Assembly: GCA_964651705.1 (NCBI GenBank)
Contig: CAZYWZ010000005.1
Span: 39,507-103,506 of the forward strand
Length of the DNA stretch: 64,000 bases
From: JADLBR01 sp964651705
GTDB lineage: Bacteria; Verrucomicrobiota; Verrucomicrobiia; JADLBR01
Reading direction: 5' to 3'
The notes beneath the pieces were generated by a model that searched no databases, was not told the origin of the DNA, and saw only the letters and a program-made list of their open reading frames with translations. How positions within the stretch are numbered: the stretch's first letter is position 1; the number at the start of each line of letters is the position of its first letter. The translations under genes were made by a program, and so were the position numbers. Shown one piece after another: positions 8,862-18,304 of the stretch.

Positions 8862-10225
8862 CCGCCAGCGAGATCGCGGGGGCCTGCGGGGGCGAGATCA
8901 TCTCGGGCCCCGCGGGGGCCGAGGTGTGCCGGGTGACGACGGACTCGCGATCGGCGGGGGCGGGGGATTGTTTCTTCGCGCTGCGCGGGGAGCATTTTGA
9001 TGGGCATGACTTCGTGGGCGACGCGGTGGTGGCGGGCGCGGCGGCGGCGGTGGTCGAGCGCGTTGTCGGGCGCGCGGGCGGGGCGGCGATCATCCGGGTG
9101 ACCGACACGCTGGGGGCCCTGCAGAGGCTGGCCACCGGCTATCGGAGGTCGCTATCGATCCCGGTCGTCGCGATCGGCGGCAGCAATGGGAAGACCAGCA
9201 CCAAGGAGCTGACCGCGGCGGCGCTCTCGGCGGGATTCCGGGTTGCCAAGACCCGCGGCAATCTGAACAACCACATCGGCGCCCCGCTGACCCTTCTGGA
9301 GATCGGGCCGGCGCACGGGGCCGCGGTGATCGAGGTGGGAACGAACCATCCCGGGGAGATCGCGTCCCTGGCGGCGATCGTGGCGCCGACGGTGGCGGTG
9401 GTGACGAACATCGGCCCGGAGCACCTGGAATTTCTCGGCGACGAGGCGGGCGTGGCGCGGGAGGAGGGATCGCTGCTGGATGGCTTGGGCGAGGGTGGGG
9501 CGGCGGTCCTGAACGCGGACGACCGGTGGCTCGGTGAGTTGCGGTCGCGGGCGCGGTGCCGCGTGATCACGGGGGGCTTTGGCGAAGGCGCGGACGTGCG
9601 GGTGGAGTGCGTGGGTTCCGGGGAGGCGGGGCAGCGGTTGCGCGCGACCTCGGGCGGCGACGTGGTGGAATTCGGTCTGCCGCTGCCCGGGCGGCACATG
9701 GCGCAGAACGCGGCGCTGGCGCTGGCGGCCGGGACGGCCCTGGGGCTGGGGCTCGGGCCGATGGCGGGCATGTTCGCGGGGGTGCGCCTGCCCGGCGGCA
9801 GGATGCGCTGCCTCGCGCGCGAGGGGGTGCGCCTGATCGATGACTCCTACAACGCGAATCCGGCCTCGATGCGCGCGGCCCTGGGGCACTTGGCGACCTA
9901 TTCTGGCCGGAGGGTGGCGGTGCTCGGGACGATGGGGGAGATGGGGGATGGGGCCGGGTCCTGGCATCGCGACGCGGGCGCGGAGGCCAAGCGCCTTGGC
10001 ATCGATCGGCTGGTGGCGGTGGGGCCGTTCGCCGGGGAGTATCGTTTCGGGGCGGGCGGGGAAGCCGAAGTTTTCGACGACGTGTCGGGCGCGGTGGCCT
10101 TTCTGCGCGACGAGGTGCGCGCGGGGGACACGGTGCTGCTCAAGGCGTCCCGGTCGGCGAGGTTCGAGCGGATCGCGGAGGCGCTGGGCTTCGGAGCCGC
10201 GAGCGGGGAGGGCGTGAAGTGTTAG
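8849..10225 (+). CDS. murF: UDP-MurNAc-tripeptide--D-Ala-D-Ala ligase MurF
   Basis: 458 residues with the MurF layout: an N-terminal domain with VCRVTTDSRSAGAGDCFFAL, an ATP-binding GGSNGKTSTKE near residue 110, TRGNLNNHIGAPLTLL, GTNHPGEI, and the C-terminal LIDDSYNANPASMRAAL. It adds D-Ala-D-Ala to complete the pentapeptide precursor. Two in-frame starts are possible: ATG 8849, used here, with GGGG upstream, and ATG 8858, which forms an ATGA overlap with the murE stop. They differ by three residues. Confidence 0.97.
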   Translation: MRRMTASEIAGACGGEIISGPAGAEVCRVTTDSRSAGAGDCFFALRGEHFDGHDFVGDAVVAGAAAAVVERVVGRAGGAAIIRVTDTLGALQRLATGYRRSLSIPVVAIGGSNGKTSTKELTAAALSAGFRVAKTRGNLNNHIGAPLTLLEIGPAHGAAVIEVGTNHPGEIASLAAIVAPTVAVVTNIGPEHLEFLGDEAGVAREEGSLLDGLGEGGAAVLNADDRWLGELRSRARCRVITGGFGEGADVRVECVGSGEAGQRLRATSGGDVVEFGLPLPGRHMAQNAALALAAGTALGLGLGPMAGMFAGVRLPGGRMRCLAREGVRLIDDSYNANPASMRAALGHLATYSGRRVAVLGTMGEMGDGAGSWHRDAGAEAKRLGIDRLVAVGPFAGEYRFGAGGEAEVFDDVSGAVAFLRDEVRAGDTVLLKASRSARFERIAEALGFGAASGEGVKC

Positions 10226-11319
10226 AGCTATTACATCTCTGGTCCGACGAGTTTGGCGGGCTGAACGTCTTCCGGTACACGACGTTCCGGGCGATGGGCG
10301 CGGTGACCACGGCGGCGCTATTCTGCCTGCTTTCCGGGCCGTGGTTCATCCGGAAACTGACCGAGCTGAAGATCGGGCAACCCATCCGGACCCGCGAGGA
10401 GGTACACCGGTTGGCCGAGTTGCACGGCGGCAAGCGCGGCACCCCGACCATGGGCGGGGTGATGATCCTCTTCTCCGTCGCGCTCTCCTGCCTTCTCTGG
10501 GCGCCGCTGGGGAACAAGTTCGTGATGCTCGCGCTATTCACGCTGCTGGTGCTGGGCGGGCTGGGATTCGCGGACGATTACCTGAAGGTGACCAAGAAGA
10601 AATCGGCCGGGGTGTCCGCGCGCGCGAAGCTGGCGGTGCAATTGGCCGTGGGACTGACGGTGGGCGGGTGCCTGATCATGGATCCGGCGACGCACGATCA
10701 GGCCTGCAGCCTCCAGGTGCCCTTCCTCAAAGATCCCCTGGTGGACAACCTCGGCTGGCTCGCGCTTGCGTTCTTTGCGCTGGTGCTGATGGGGTCGTCG
10801 AACGCCGTCAACCTGACCGACGGCCTCGACGGGTTGGCCGCGGGCTGCACGGTGATTGTCGCGAGCGTGCTGGGGATCTTCTCCTACGTCTCTGGCACCC
10901 CGAAGCTGGCCAACTATCTCTTCCTGCCGCTGACCCCGGGGGCGCAGGAGCTGGCGGTCTTCTGCGGTGCGGTGGTGGGCGCGACGATGGGATTCCTCTG
11001 GTACAACTGCCATCCCGCGAAGGTCTTCATGGGCGACACGGGTTCGCTGGCGCTCGGCGGGGCGATGGGGACGGTGGCCATCTGCATCAACCAGGAACTG
11101 CTGCTGGTGGTGGTGGGGGGGATCTTCGTGGTGGAGGCGCTATCGGTGATGCTGCAGGTGGCGTCGTTCAAGTTGCGCGGCAAGCGGATCTTCGCGATGG
11201 CGCCGCTGCACCACCATTTCGAGCTGATGGGCTGGAGCGAGACGGCGGTGGTCGTCCGGTTCTGGATCCTGGGGATTTTCTTTGCGGCGCTGGCGCTGCT
11301 GACACTGAAGCTGAGGTGA
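10219..11319 (+). CDS. mraY: Phospho-N-acetylmuramoyl-pentapeptide-transferase MraY
   Basis: A 366-residue polytopic membrane enzyme that makes lipid I by moving phospho-MurNAc-pentapeptide to undecaprenyl phosphate. The family motifs are present: GFADDYLKVTKKKSAG with the Asp pair at 119-120, NAVNLTDGLDGLAAG near 197, FMGDTGSLALGG near 270, and the C-terminal PLHHHFELMGWSE. The start is GTG at 10219, seven bases inside murF, giving tight coupling. Confidence 0.98.
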   Translation: MLELLHLWSDEFGGLNVFRYTTFRAMGAVTTAALFCLLSGPWFIRKLTELKIGQPIRTREEVHRLAELHGGKRGTPTMGGVMILFSVALSCLLWAPLGNKFVMLALFTLLVLGGLGFADDYLKVTKKKSAGVSARAKLAVQLAVGLTVGGCLIMDPATHDQACSLQVPFLKDPLVDNLGWLALAFFALVLMGSSNAVNLTDGLDGLAAGCTVIVASVLGIFSYVSGTPKLANYLFLPLTPGAQELAVFCGAVVGATMGFLWYNCHPAKVFMGDTGSLALGGAMGTVAICINQELLLVVVGGIFVVEALSVMLQVASFKLRGKRIFAMAPLHHHFELMGWSETAVVVRFWILGIFFAALALLTLKLR

Positions 11320-11326
11320 GGCGACG

Positions 11327-12700
11327 ATGGATCTCGCGGGCAAGAGAGTGCTGGTGATGGGGGCGGGGCGAAGCGGCCTCGCGGCCACCGGGCTGCTCCG
11401 CGCCCGCGGCGCGCGGGTGACCGCGATCGATTCCGGTGGCGGCGCCGCGCTCGAGGCCAACGCGGCGCAGATGCGCGGGATGGGCGCGGAGGTGAGGCTG
11501 GGCTTTGAGGGGGAGCCGGAGGCGAGGGCATTCGATCTGGCGGTCGTTAGCCCGGGGATCGATCCGCGGCGGGGCTGGGTTCCGGCGCTGGAGTCGGCTG
11601 GCGTGCCGGTGTGGGCCGAGCTGGAGCTGGGATGGCGGCACTGCCATTGCCCGGTGGTGGCGATCACCGGGACCAATGGCAAGACCACGACGACAGAGCT
11701 CTGCGACGCGGTGCTGCGGGCGGGCGGGCTGCGGAGCCGCGCGGCGGGCAACATCGGCGAGGCGCTGTCGGCGGTCGCGAACGCCAGCGGGGACCTGGAT
11801 GCCGTGGTGGTCGAGGTGAGCTCCTTCCAGCTCGAGCGCTGCCGGACATTTCGCCCGAGGGTGGCGGCGTTCCTGAACTTCGAGCCCGACCACATGGACC
11901 GATACGATTCGGCGTCGGACTACCTCGCCGCGAAGATGCGGCTCTTCGAGCACATGGGCCCGGAGGATCTGGCGATCGCGAATATCTCCCTCGGGCTATC
12001 GGGGCTGCGGCCGCGGCTGGCGACATTCTCCGCGAGGGCGGATGGGGCGGAGTACGGGTTGGCGGGGCGTGCGATCACTGACCGGGGCGTGCCGGTGGCA
12101 GATCTTGGCGCGACGCGGTTGCGGGGGCCGCACAACGCGGAGAACGCGATGGTGGCGGTGGCGGCGGGGCAGTTTTTCGGGGTCGGGGCGGCGCAGATCC
12201 AGGCGGCGCTGGAGCGGTATGAGCCCGCGGCGCACCGGTGCGAGTGGGTGGGGGAGTGGGGCGGGGTGGCCTTCATCAACGATTCCAAGGCGACCAATCC
12301 GGCGGCGGTCGCGGTGGCGCTCGAGAGCCAGTCGCGGCCGGTGGTGCTCATCGCGGGCGGGAGCGACAAGAGGCTGCCCTTCGAGCCGCTGGCGGGCCTG
12401 GTCGCGGCGAAAGTCCGGGCCGCGGTGCTCATCGGGCAGACCGCCGATGCGATCGCCGCGGCGTGGCCGGGGGTGCGGCAGGTCCGCGCCGGGAGCATGG
12501 ACGAGGCGGTGGCGCTGGCGCGGGCCGAGGCGAGGGAGGGCGATGTCGTGATGCTGTCGCCGGGTTGCGCCAGTTTCGACATGTTCGTGAGCTACGCGGA
12601 CCGCGGGGAGAAGTTCAAGGCGGCGGTCAGGAAGATTTCTGCCGTCCCGGATACCCGGGGCGACACGATGGAATGCGGTGCAGAGAGGAAAGAGAGATGA
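11327..12700 (+). CDS. murD: UDP-MurNAc-L-Ala--D-Glu ligase MurD
   Basis: 457 residues with the three Mur ligase domains: N-terminal VLVMGAGRSGLAATGLL, an ATP loop ITGTNGKTTTT near residue 115, EVSSFQLE, FINDSKATNPAA near 320, and the C-terminal LSPGCASFDMFVSYADRGE. It adds D-glutamate to UDP-MurNAc-L-Ala. It begins seven bases after mraY, and its stop overlaps the next start codon as ATGA. Confidence 0.98.
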   Translation: MDLAGKRVLVMGAGRSGLAATGLLRARGARVTAIDSGGGAALEANAAQMRGMGAEVRLGFEGEPEARAFDLAVVSPGIDPRRGWVPALESAGVPVWAELELGWRHCHCPVVAITGTNGKTTTTELCDAVLRAGGLRSRAAGNIGEALSAVANASGDLDAVVVEVSSFQLERCRTFRPRVAAFLNFEPDHMDRYDSASDYLAAKMRLFEHMGPEDLAIANISLGLSGLRPRLATFSARADGAEYGLAGRAITDRGVPVADLGATRLRGPHNAENAMVAVAAGQFFGVGAAQIQAALERYEPAAHRCEWVGEWGGVAFINDSKATNPAAVAVALESQSRPVVLIAGGSDKRLPFEPLAGLVAAKVRAAVLIGQTADAIAAAWPGVRQVRAGSMDEAVALARAEAREGDVVMLSPGCASFDMFVSYADRGEKFKAAVRKISAVPDTRGDTMECGAERKER

Positions 12701-13659
12701 GCAGACCGGGATATGACATGGAGTTAGAACACCCGCAGGGGATCCAGATGTCCCACGTGTTCCTGATCGTGCTGGCGCTTCACGTGCTGGTGATCGGCGG
12801 CGCGCTGGGGTACCACTGGATGCGGGGCCGCCTTGGCGACGAAGAGCCCAAGGTGGCAAGCCAGGAGAAGAAGGCGGTCGCGCCCGAGGGCGCCGGACCG
12901 AAGGTGGCGTTCCGGACGGGCGGCTTCGAGCCGGCATCCGAGCGCCCGCTGCCGCTCGAGGAGCGGCGCGTTCGGCCGGTGGACCGCGAGACGACGGCGC
13001 TGGATGCGGTGCGATTGGCGCACGTGGAGCCGGCCCCGGCAACCGCGGAGAAAGCGGGGAGCCCCGGGGTGGTCGCGCCCGTCCCGCTGGCGCTCGAGCA
13101 GGCGCCTGCGGTGGTGGCCGCGGCACCGGCGAAACCGAAGGCGGTGGCGCCGCAGCCCGTCGTGGCACAGGCGGTCGAGCACGTCGTCGGGAAGGGCGAC
13201 ATGCTTGGCAAGATCGCCAAGCGCCATGGCGTGACCGTCGCGGCGCTGAAGGAGGCCAACGGGTTGCAGAGCGACCTGATCCGGATCGGGCAGAAGCTCA
13301 AGGTGCCCAGCGCCCCGGTGCCCGCGCCGCAGGCGCAGGCCCCCGCGGCGATGGTCGCGCAGGCCCCTGCGACGCCCGGGCCGACGATGGCGCAGCAGGT
13401 TGCCATGGCGGCACCGGCGGCAACCCCGGCGGCGGATCCCGGGCGGGTCTACGTGGTCTCCAAAGGGGATACGCTCTGGGGTATCTCGCGGCGCTTCAAG
13501 ATGGCGCCGGAGCAGATCGCGAAGGCCAACCGGATATCGGACCCCGGCCGGCTCCGGGTCGGCATGAAACTGGTGATCCCGACGGAGGCGCTGGGCACCG
13601 AATCCGGTCAGAAGAAACCGCGCGAGGGCGACGCGTCGAAAGTGGCGATGTCGGGCTGA
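12697..13659 (+). CDS. Membrane-anchored protein with two LysM domains
   Basis: A 320-residue bitopic protein. A short cytoplasmic tail is followed by a membrane segment at about residues 20-42 (HVFLIVLALHVLVIGGALGY), a Pro/Ala/Val-rich linker, and two LysM peptidoglycan-binding domains at about 162-205 (HVVGKGDMLGKIAKRHGVT) and 251-295 (VYVVSKGDTLWGISRRFKM). No catalytic domain is present. LysM proteins bind GlcNAc-containing glycan. The location between murD and ftsW, coupled by ATGA to murD, suggests an envelope or septum organiser dedicated to division. I know no characterised counterpart with this position. Confidence 0.85.
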   Translation: MSRPGYDMELEHPQGIQMSHVFLIVLALHVLVIGGALGYHWMRGRLGDEEPKVASQEKKAVAPEGAGPKVAFRTGGFEPASERPLPLEERRVRPVDRETTALDAVRLAHVEPAPATAEKAGSPGVVAPVPLALEQAPAVVAAAPAKPKAVAPQPVVAQAVEHVVGKGDMLGKIAKRHGVTVAALKEANGLQSDLIRIGQKLKVPSAPVPAPQAQAPAAMVAQAPATPGPTMAQQVAMAAPAATPAADPGRVYVVSKGDTLWGISRRFKMAPEQIAKANRISDPGRLRVGMKLVIPTEALGTESGQKKPREGDASKVAMSG

Positions 13660-13692
13660 TGGCGAAACGGGAATCGGCGGAGGGCACGAGAG

Positions 13693-14931
13693 ATGCTGTT
13701 GAAGAGGCATAGCGCGCTGATGCTGTTCATCGCGGTCGTGGGCCTTTGTGGCTTCGGGCTGGTGATGCTGTACAGCGCCAGCGCCTTTTCGCGGCAGGCG
13801 GAGATGGCGGGCGACCCGTTCCACTTTTTAAAGAACCAGGCGGCGTGCCTGGGTCTCGGTCTGCTCATCTGTGGGACGCTGGCGTTCGTCGATTACCGCG
13901 TCTGGTGGCGGCACATTCCCTGGCTCGGCGTGGCCTGCCTGTTGGTCCTGGCGCTGTGCTATGTGCCCGGGGTCCGTCACGTGGCGAACAACGAGGCGCG
14001 GTGGATCAAGCTCGGGCCGCTGGTGGGCCAGCCGAGCGAATTCGCGAAGGTGGTGCTGCTGGTATTTCTGGCGGGATGGTACGACTGGATGCGGCTGCGC
14101 CGCCGCTCGATCGTGTGGGGGATGCTGCTGCCGGGCATCGGGGCGGCGCTGCCGATCGGGCTGATCCTCTTCGAGAAAGACATCGGCACCGCGGTGCTCC
14201 TGGCGGGGGTGACTGGCGTGGTGATGTTCGCCGCGGGCGTGCCGTTCCGGTGGCTCGCGGTGGCGATGGTGCTGGCGTGCGGCGGGATCGGGGTGGTGGT
14301 GGCGAAGTATCCCGCGAAGGCGGCGCGGATCGTGGGCTGGATCAACAAGGAGGACCCGTCGGTGAAGGCGGCGCGCTGGCAGCAAGAGCAGGCGAAGATC
14401 GCGCTGGGCTCTGGAGGGCTGGAGGGCGTGGGTTTTGGCGACAGCCGGCAGAAGATGCTATTTCTGCCGGAGGCGCACACGGATTTCATATTCGCGATCA
14501 TCGGGGAGGAGCTCGGCGTGCGGGCGACGCTGACGGTGGTGGGGCTATTCGTGATGTTCGTGGTGGCGGGGGGGTTCATCGCGAGCCGGGCGCCGGATCT
14601 CAACGGCGTGCTCTTGGGGACGGGGGCGGTGGTGCTGGTGGGGTTCCAGGCGTTCGTCAATATCGGCGTGGTCACCGAGATACTGCCGAACAAGGGCATA
14701 CCGCTGCCGTTCATGAGCGCGGGCGGTTCCGGCATCCTGTCGATGCTGGCGCTGGTGGGGTTGCTGGTGAGCATCGCCAAGCGCGGGGAGGACGTCGAGG
14801 AAGACGAGGTCGAGGATGGGCCGCGGCCTGGCCGGGGGCCGCGGACATGGTTTGGGAGGTCGCCGTCGCCGTCATTGCCGGCGTGGCTTGAGGAAGGGCA
14901 TCCGGCGAGGTCGCGGGGGGGCGCGGCATGA
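13693..14931 (+). CDS. ftsW: Septal peptidoglycan glycosyltransferase FtsW
   Basis: A 412-residue SEDS-family protein with about ten membrane segments. Typical stretches are LVMLYSASAF near residue 25, FLKNQ, NNEARWIKLGPLVGQPSEFAK, FEKDIGTAVLL, LPEAHTDFIFAIIGEELG, and the C-terminal LPNKGIPLPFMSAGGSG. FtsW polymerises lipid II at the septum with FtsI. A roughly 50-residue acidic then Pro/Arg-rich C-terminal tail (EDVEEDEVEDG onward) extends beyond the conserved core. The stop overlaps murG as ATGA. Confidence 0.97.
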   Translation: MLLKRHSALMLFIAVVGLCGFGLVMLYSASAFSRQAEMAGDPFHFLKNQAACLGLGLLICGTLAFVDYRVWWRHIPWLGVACLLVLALCYVPGVRHVANNEARWIKLGPLVGQPSEFAKVVLLVFLAGWYDWMRLRRRSIVWGMLLPGIGAALPIGLILFEKDIGTAVLLAGVTGVVMFAAGVPFRWLAVAMVLACGGIGVVVAKYPAKAARIVGWINKEDPSVKAARWQQEQAKIALGSGGLEGVGFGDSRQKMLFLPEAHTDFIFAIIGEELGVRATLTVVGLFVMFVVAGGFIASRAPDLNGVLLGTGAVVLVGFQAFVNIGVVTEILPNKGIPLPFMSAGGSGILSMLALVGLLVSIAKRGEDVEEDEVEDGPRPGRGPRTWFGRSPSPSLPAWLEEGHPARSRGGAA

Positions 14932-16025
14932 GCGGGCGAGTGGCGATCGCGTGCGGCGGGACCGGGGGGCACCTGTTCCCCGGGATGGCGGTGGCCGACG
15001 AGTTGCTGGCGCGCGGCGTAGAGCCGCTGCTCCTGGTGTCGCGCAAGAAGGTGGACGCGGTGGCGCTGCAGGGCGGGCGGCATGCGTCGGTGGCGCTTTC
15101 GGCGATCGGCTGGCCGGGGCTGCGGTCGCCGCGGGTGCTGGCGTTCGCCTATGGTCTGGCGAAGACGTGCGCGGAGTGCGGGCGGATATTTCGCGAGCGG
15201 CGGCCGGGGGCGGTACTGGGGATGGGGGGCTTCACATCGGCGGTGCCGCTGTGGCTGGCGCGCCGGAAAGGGATACCGGCGTTGATCCACGATTCGAACG
15301 TGATCCCCGGGCGGGTGACGCGGATGCTGGCGGCGCGGGTGGACCGCGTGCTCGTGGGTCTGGAGGCGTGCCGGGGGCGGTTGCCGGAATCGGCGGCTGT
15401 GGTGGTGACCGGGACACCGGTGCGGCGCGGCGCGGGTGGGGTGACGAGGGAAGAGGGTCTGGCGCTCTTTGGTTTCGACGCGGCCCGGAAGACGGTGCTG
15501 GTGATGGGCGGCAGCCAGGGTGCGATGGGCGTGAACGGCGCGATGCTGGCGGCCCTTGGCGCACTGGGCGAACGGGCCAGGGCGTGGCAGTTCCTCCACC
15601 TGGCCGGGGCGGAGGACCGCGCCCGCGTGGAGGCCGCCTATCGCGAGGCGGGTGCACGCGCCACGGTGCTGGCTTTCTGCGACCGGATGGGGGCGGCGTA
15701 CGCGGTGGCGAATGTCCTGGTGGGCCGCAGCGGGGCTGCCTCGCTGGCGGAGATCTCGACGGCGGGGATCCCGATGATCCTGGTGCCCTTCCCTCACGCC
15801 GCGGACAACCACCAGTGGCACAACGCGAAGGTGTTCGGGGACGCGGGTGCGGCGATCGTGCTGGAGCAGTCGCGGCTCGACGGGCCCTGCCTGGCGGGGG
15901 CATTGGCGGAGATCCTGGAGGGGCCGGGGCGGGCGGAGGCCATGCGGGCGGCGTGCCTGACCTTTTCTTGCGAGGGTGCGGCGGCGAGGGTGGCGGACGA
16001 GGTCATGGGGGTTATGCGCCAATGA
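14928..16025 (+). CDS. murG: Lipid II synthase MurG (GlcNAc transferase)
   Basis: A 365-residue GT-B glycosyltransferase that adds GlcNAc to lipid I at the inner face of the membrane. The N-terminal domain has ACGGTGGHLFPGMAVADEL and GMGGFTSAVPLWLA. The C-terminal UDP-GlcNAc-binding domain has VLVMGGSQGAMGVN, VGRSGAASLAEISTAGIP and ILVPFPHAADNHQWHNA. Both ends overlap neighbours as ATGA. Confidence 0.97.
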   Translation: MSGRVAIACGGTGGHLFPGMAVADELLARGVEPLLLVSRKKVDAVALQGGRHASVALSAIGWPGLRSPRVLAFAYGLAKTCAECGRIFRERRPGAVLGMGGFTSAVPLWLARRKGIPALIHDSNVIPGRVTRMLAARVDRVLVGLEACRGRLPESAAVVVTGTPVRRGAGGVTREEGLALFGFDAARKTVLVMGGSQGAMGVNGAMLAALGALGERARAWQFLHLAGAEDRARVEAAYREAGARATVLAFCDRMGAAYAVANVLVGRSGAASLAEISTAGIPMILVPFPHAADNHQWHNAKVFGDAGAAIVLEQSRLDGPCLAGALAEILEGPGRAEAMRAACLTFSCEGAAARVADEVMGVMRQ

Positions 16026-18304
16026 GTGAGCCGCTGCCATGGCTGCCGGACAAGTCGCGCCCGATCCATCTGGTGGGCGTCGGCGGCAGCGGCATGAGCG
16101 GGCTGGCGCGGCTCCTGCTGAGCGCGGGCTATCGGGTGACTGGATCGGATATCGGGGGCGGGCCAACGATTGACGCACTGCGTGACCTCGGGCTGGGGTT
16201 CTATCGGGGCCACGCCGCCGAGCATGTCGGCGAGGCGGGGCTGCTGTGCTATTCCTCCGCCGTCGGGGAGGACAACCCGGAGCGGCGACGCGCGAGGGAG
16301 TCCGGGATTCCCGCGGTGCGGCGGGCGAAGCTGCTCGGGGCGCTGTTGCGCGGCAGGCGGGTGCTGGTGGTCGCCGGCACGCACGGCAAGACCACGACGA
16401 CGGCGATGCTCGCGACCGTGCTGCGCGAATCGGGGACCGGTGCGGGATTTTACGTGGGGGGAGAGGTCGAGTGCCTCGGCGGCAACGCGGCATGGGGCGA
16501 GGGCGATCTCTTCGTGGTGGAGGCGGACGAGAGCGACGGCAGCCTGGTGGAGTTCGAGCCGCACTGCATGATCCTGTTGAACATCGAGGCGGAGCACCTC
16601 GACTTCTTCCGGGATCTCGGGCAGATCGCGGAGATTTTCGGGGCGCTGTGCGACAGGACCCGCGACAGCATCATCTATTGTCGCGATGAGGTGACGGCGG
16701 CCTCGGTGTGCGCGTGGCGGGGCAACGCGACGAGTTACGGGCTGGGCGAGGGGGCGCAGGTGCGGGCCGTGGCGATCGATCTGGGGCCGAGGGGCTCGGC
16801 GTTCGACGTGGGCATCGGGGGGCGCCGGGTGGGGAGGCTCGAACTCCGCGTGCCCGGCGAGCAGAACGTCCAGAATGCGACGGCGGTGGTGGCCCTGGCC
16901 CTACATCTGGGGATACCCATCGGGCAGATCGCGTCGGGGCTGGCGCGATTCGGCGGGGCGCGGCGGCGATTCGAGGTGCGCTACGAGGATGCGGACTGCC
17001 TGCTGGTGGATGACTATGGTCATCATCCGACCGAGATCCGGGCGACGCTCGCGGCGGCGAGGCGGTCGGGGCGCGCGCGCGTCCTCGCGGTGTTCCAGCC
17101 ACATCGGTTCACCCGGACCTTCCATCTGCGCGACAGTTTCGCGGGGGCGTTTGACGATGCCGACCGGGTGCTGATGACCGACGTGTACTCGGCCGGCGAG
17201 CGGAAGATCGAGGGCGCCGACGGGAGGTCGCTGTTCGAGGTGGTCGCGGCGGGCCGGGCCGGGGCGGTGGCCTATGAGCCGGAACTGGGGCGGGTGGCGC
17301 GCCGCGTCTGGGGGGAGATGGGGCCGGGCGATCTGGTGCTGGTCATGGGCGCGGGCAACATCTCCGAGGTCGCCGGGCAACTCGCGGCGCGACTGCGGCT
17401 GTTTGCGGGTCTCCGGCAGGGGCTATCCACCGAGAGCCGGATCGCGCGCAACGAGCCGCTGGCGAAGCACACGACGATGCGGGTGGGTGGGCCCGCCGAT
17501 ATCTGGATCGAGCCGAAGGACGAGACCGACCTAGCGTCTGCCCTACGGTTGTGCGCCGGGGAGGGATTGCCGGTGACGATGATCGGGCGGGGCTCGAATC
17601 TCCTCGTGCGGGATGGCGGGATCCCAGGGGTGTGCATTCGCCTCACGGCGCCATATTTCTCGCGGATCGAGGACCTCGGGGACTGCCGCCTGCGCGCGGG
17701 GGCGGGCGTGAAGCTGCGCGCGATCGCGCAGGAGGCGAAGCGCGCGGGGATACGCGGCATGGAATTCATGGAGGGGATCCCGGCGAGCCTTGGCGGGGCG
17801 CTCCGCATGAACGCGGGCGCCATGGGAGGTTGGACCTTCGAGTGCGTGGAGTCGGTCCGGCTGATGAGCCGCGCGGGGGAGATCTTGGAGATGGCGGGTT
17901 CGGATCTCGAGGTGAGATATCGCGACGTGCCGATGCTGCGCGAGCACATCGCGATCTCGGCGGTGCTGCGGGGGAAGCCCGGGGACCCGGCCGAGATCGC
18001 GGCCGCAATGTCGGCGCACAGCCAGAAGCGGTGGAAGAGCCAGCCGGCGATGCCCAGCGCCGGCTGCATCTTCAAGAATCCCGCCGCCTGCCCGGCGGGG
18101 AAACTGATCGACGATCTGGGCCTGAAGGGCATGGGCGTTGGCGGCGCGGAGGTCAGCCATGTCCACGGGAATTTTCTGGTCAACCGCGGCGGGGCGACGG
18201 CGCGGGACTTTCTGGAGCTGATCGAACGGGTCCAGGAGAAGGCGCGCGCGGCCCGGGGGATCGAACTGGAGACGGAGGTCATCGTCGTCGGGGAGGATGC
18301 GTGA
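16022..18304 (+). CDS. murC-murB: MurC-MurB fusion: UDP-MurNAc--L-Ala ligase and UDP-MurNAc reductase
   Basis: A single uninterrupted 760-residue frame joins two enzymes. Residues about 1-455 are MurC: HLVGVGGSGMSGLARLLL, the ATP loop GTHGKTTTT near 119, EADESDGSL and DDYGHHPTEIRATL. Residues about 460-760 are MurB: KHTTMRVGGPADIWIEP, the FAD-binding GRGSNLLVRDGG, GIPASLGGALRMNAGAMGG and the catalytic-region segment AGCIFKNPA. MurB reduces enolpyruvyl-UDP-GlcNAc and MurC then adds L-Ala, so the fusion links consecutive steps in reverse order along the chain. The usual catalytic serine position in GS(I/F)FKNP is cysteine here. No frameshift is needed to join the halves. Confidence 0.95.
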   Translation: MSEPLPWLPDKSRPIHLVGVGGSGMSGLARLLLSAGYRVTGSDIGGGPTIDALRDLGLGFYRGHAAEHVGEAGLLCYSSAVGEDNPERRRARESGIPAVRRAKLLGALLRGRRVLVVAGTHGKTTTTAMLATVLRESGTGAGFYVGGEVECLGGNAAWGEGDLFVVEADESDGSLVEFEPHCMILLNIEAEHLDFFRDLGQIAEIFGALCDRTRDSIIYCRDEVTAASVCAWRGNATSYGLGEGAQVRAVAIDLGPRGSAFDVGIGGRRVGRLELRVPGEQNVQNATAVVALALHLGIPIGQIASGLARFGGARRRFEVRYEDADCLLVDDYGHHPTEIRATLAAARRSGRARVLAVFQPHRFTRTFHLRDSFAGAFDDADRVLMTDVYSAGERKIEGADGRSLFEVVAAGRAGAVAYEPELGRVARRVWGEMGPGDLVLVMGAGNISEVAGQLAARLRLFAGLRQGLSTESRIARNEPLAKHTTMRVGGPADIWIEPKDETDLASALRLCAGEGLPVTMIGRGSNLLVRDGGIPGVCIRLTAPYFSRIEDLGDCRLRAGAGVKLRAIAQEAKRAGIRGMEFMEGIPASLGGALRMNAGAMGGWTFECVESVRLMSRAGEILEMAGSDLEVRYRDVPMLREHIAISAVLRGKPGDPAEIAAAMSAHSQKRWKSQPAMPSAGCIFKNPAACPAGKLIDDLGLKGMGVGGAEVSHVHGNFLVNRGGATARDFLELIERVQEKARAARGIELETEVIVVGEDA

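Noticed and set aside
13977..16493. An 838-codon open frame on the minus strand across ftsW, murG and murC
   Set aside because: It is antisense to three clearly conserved genes and its product is low-complexity Arg/Pro/His. Such frames are expected in very GC-rich coding DNA.
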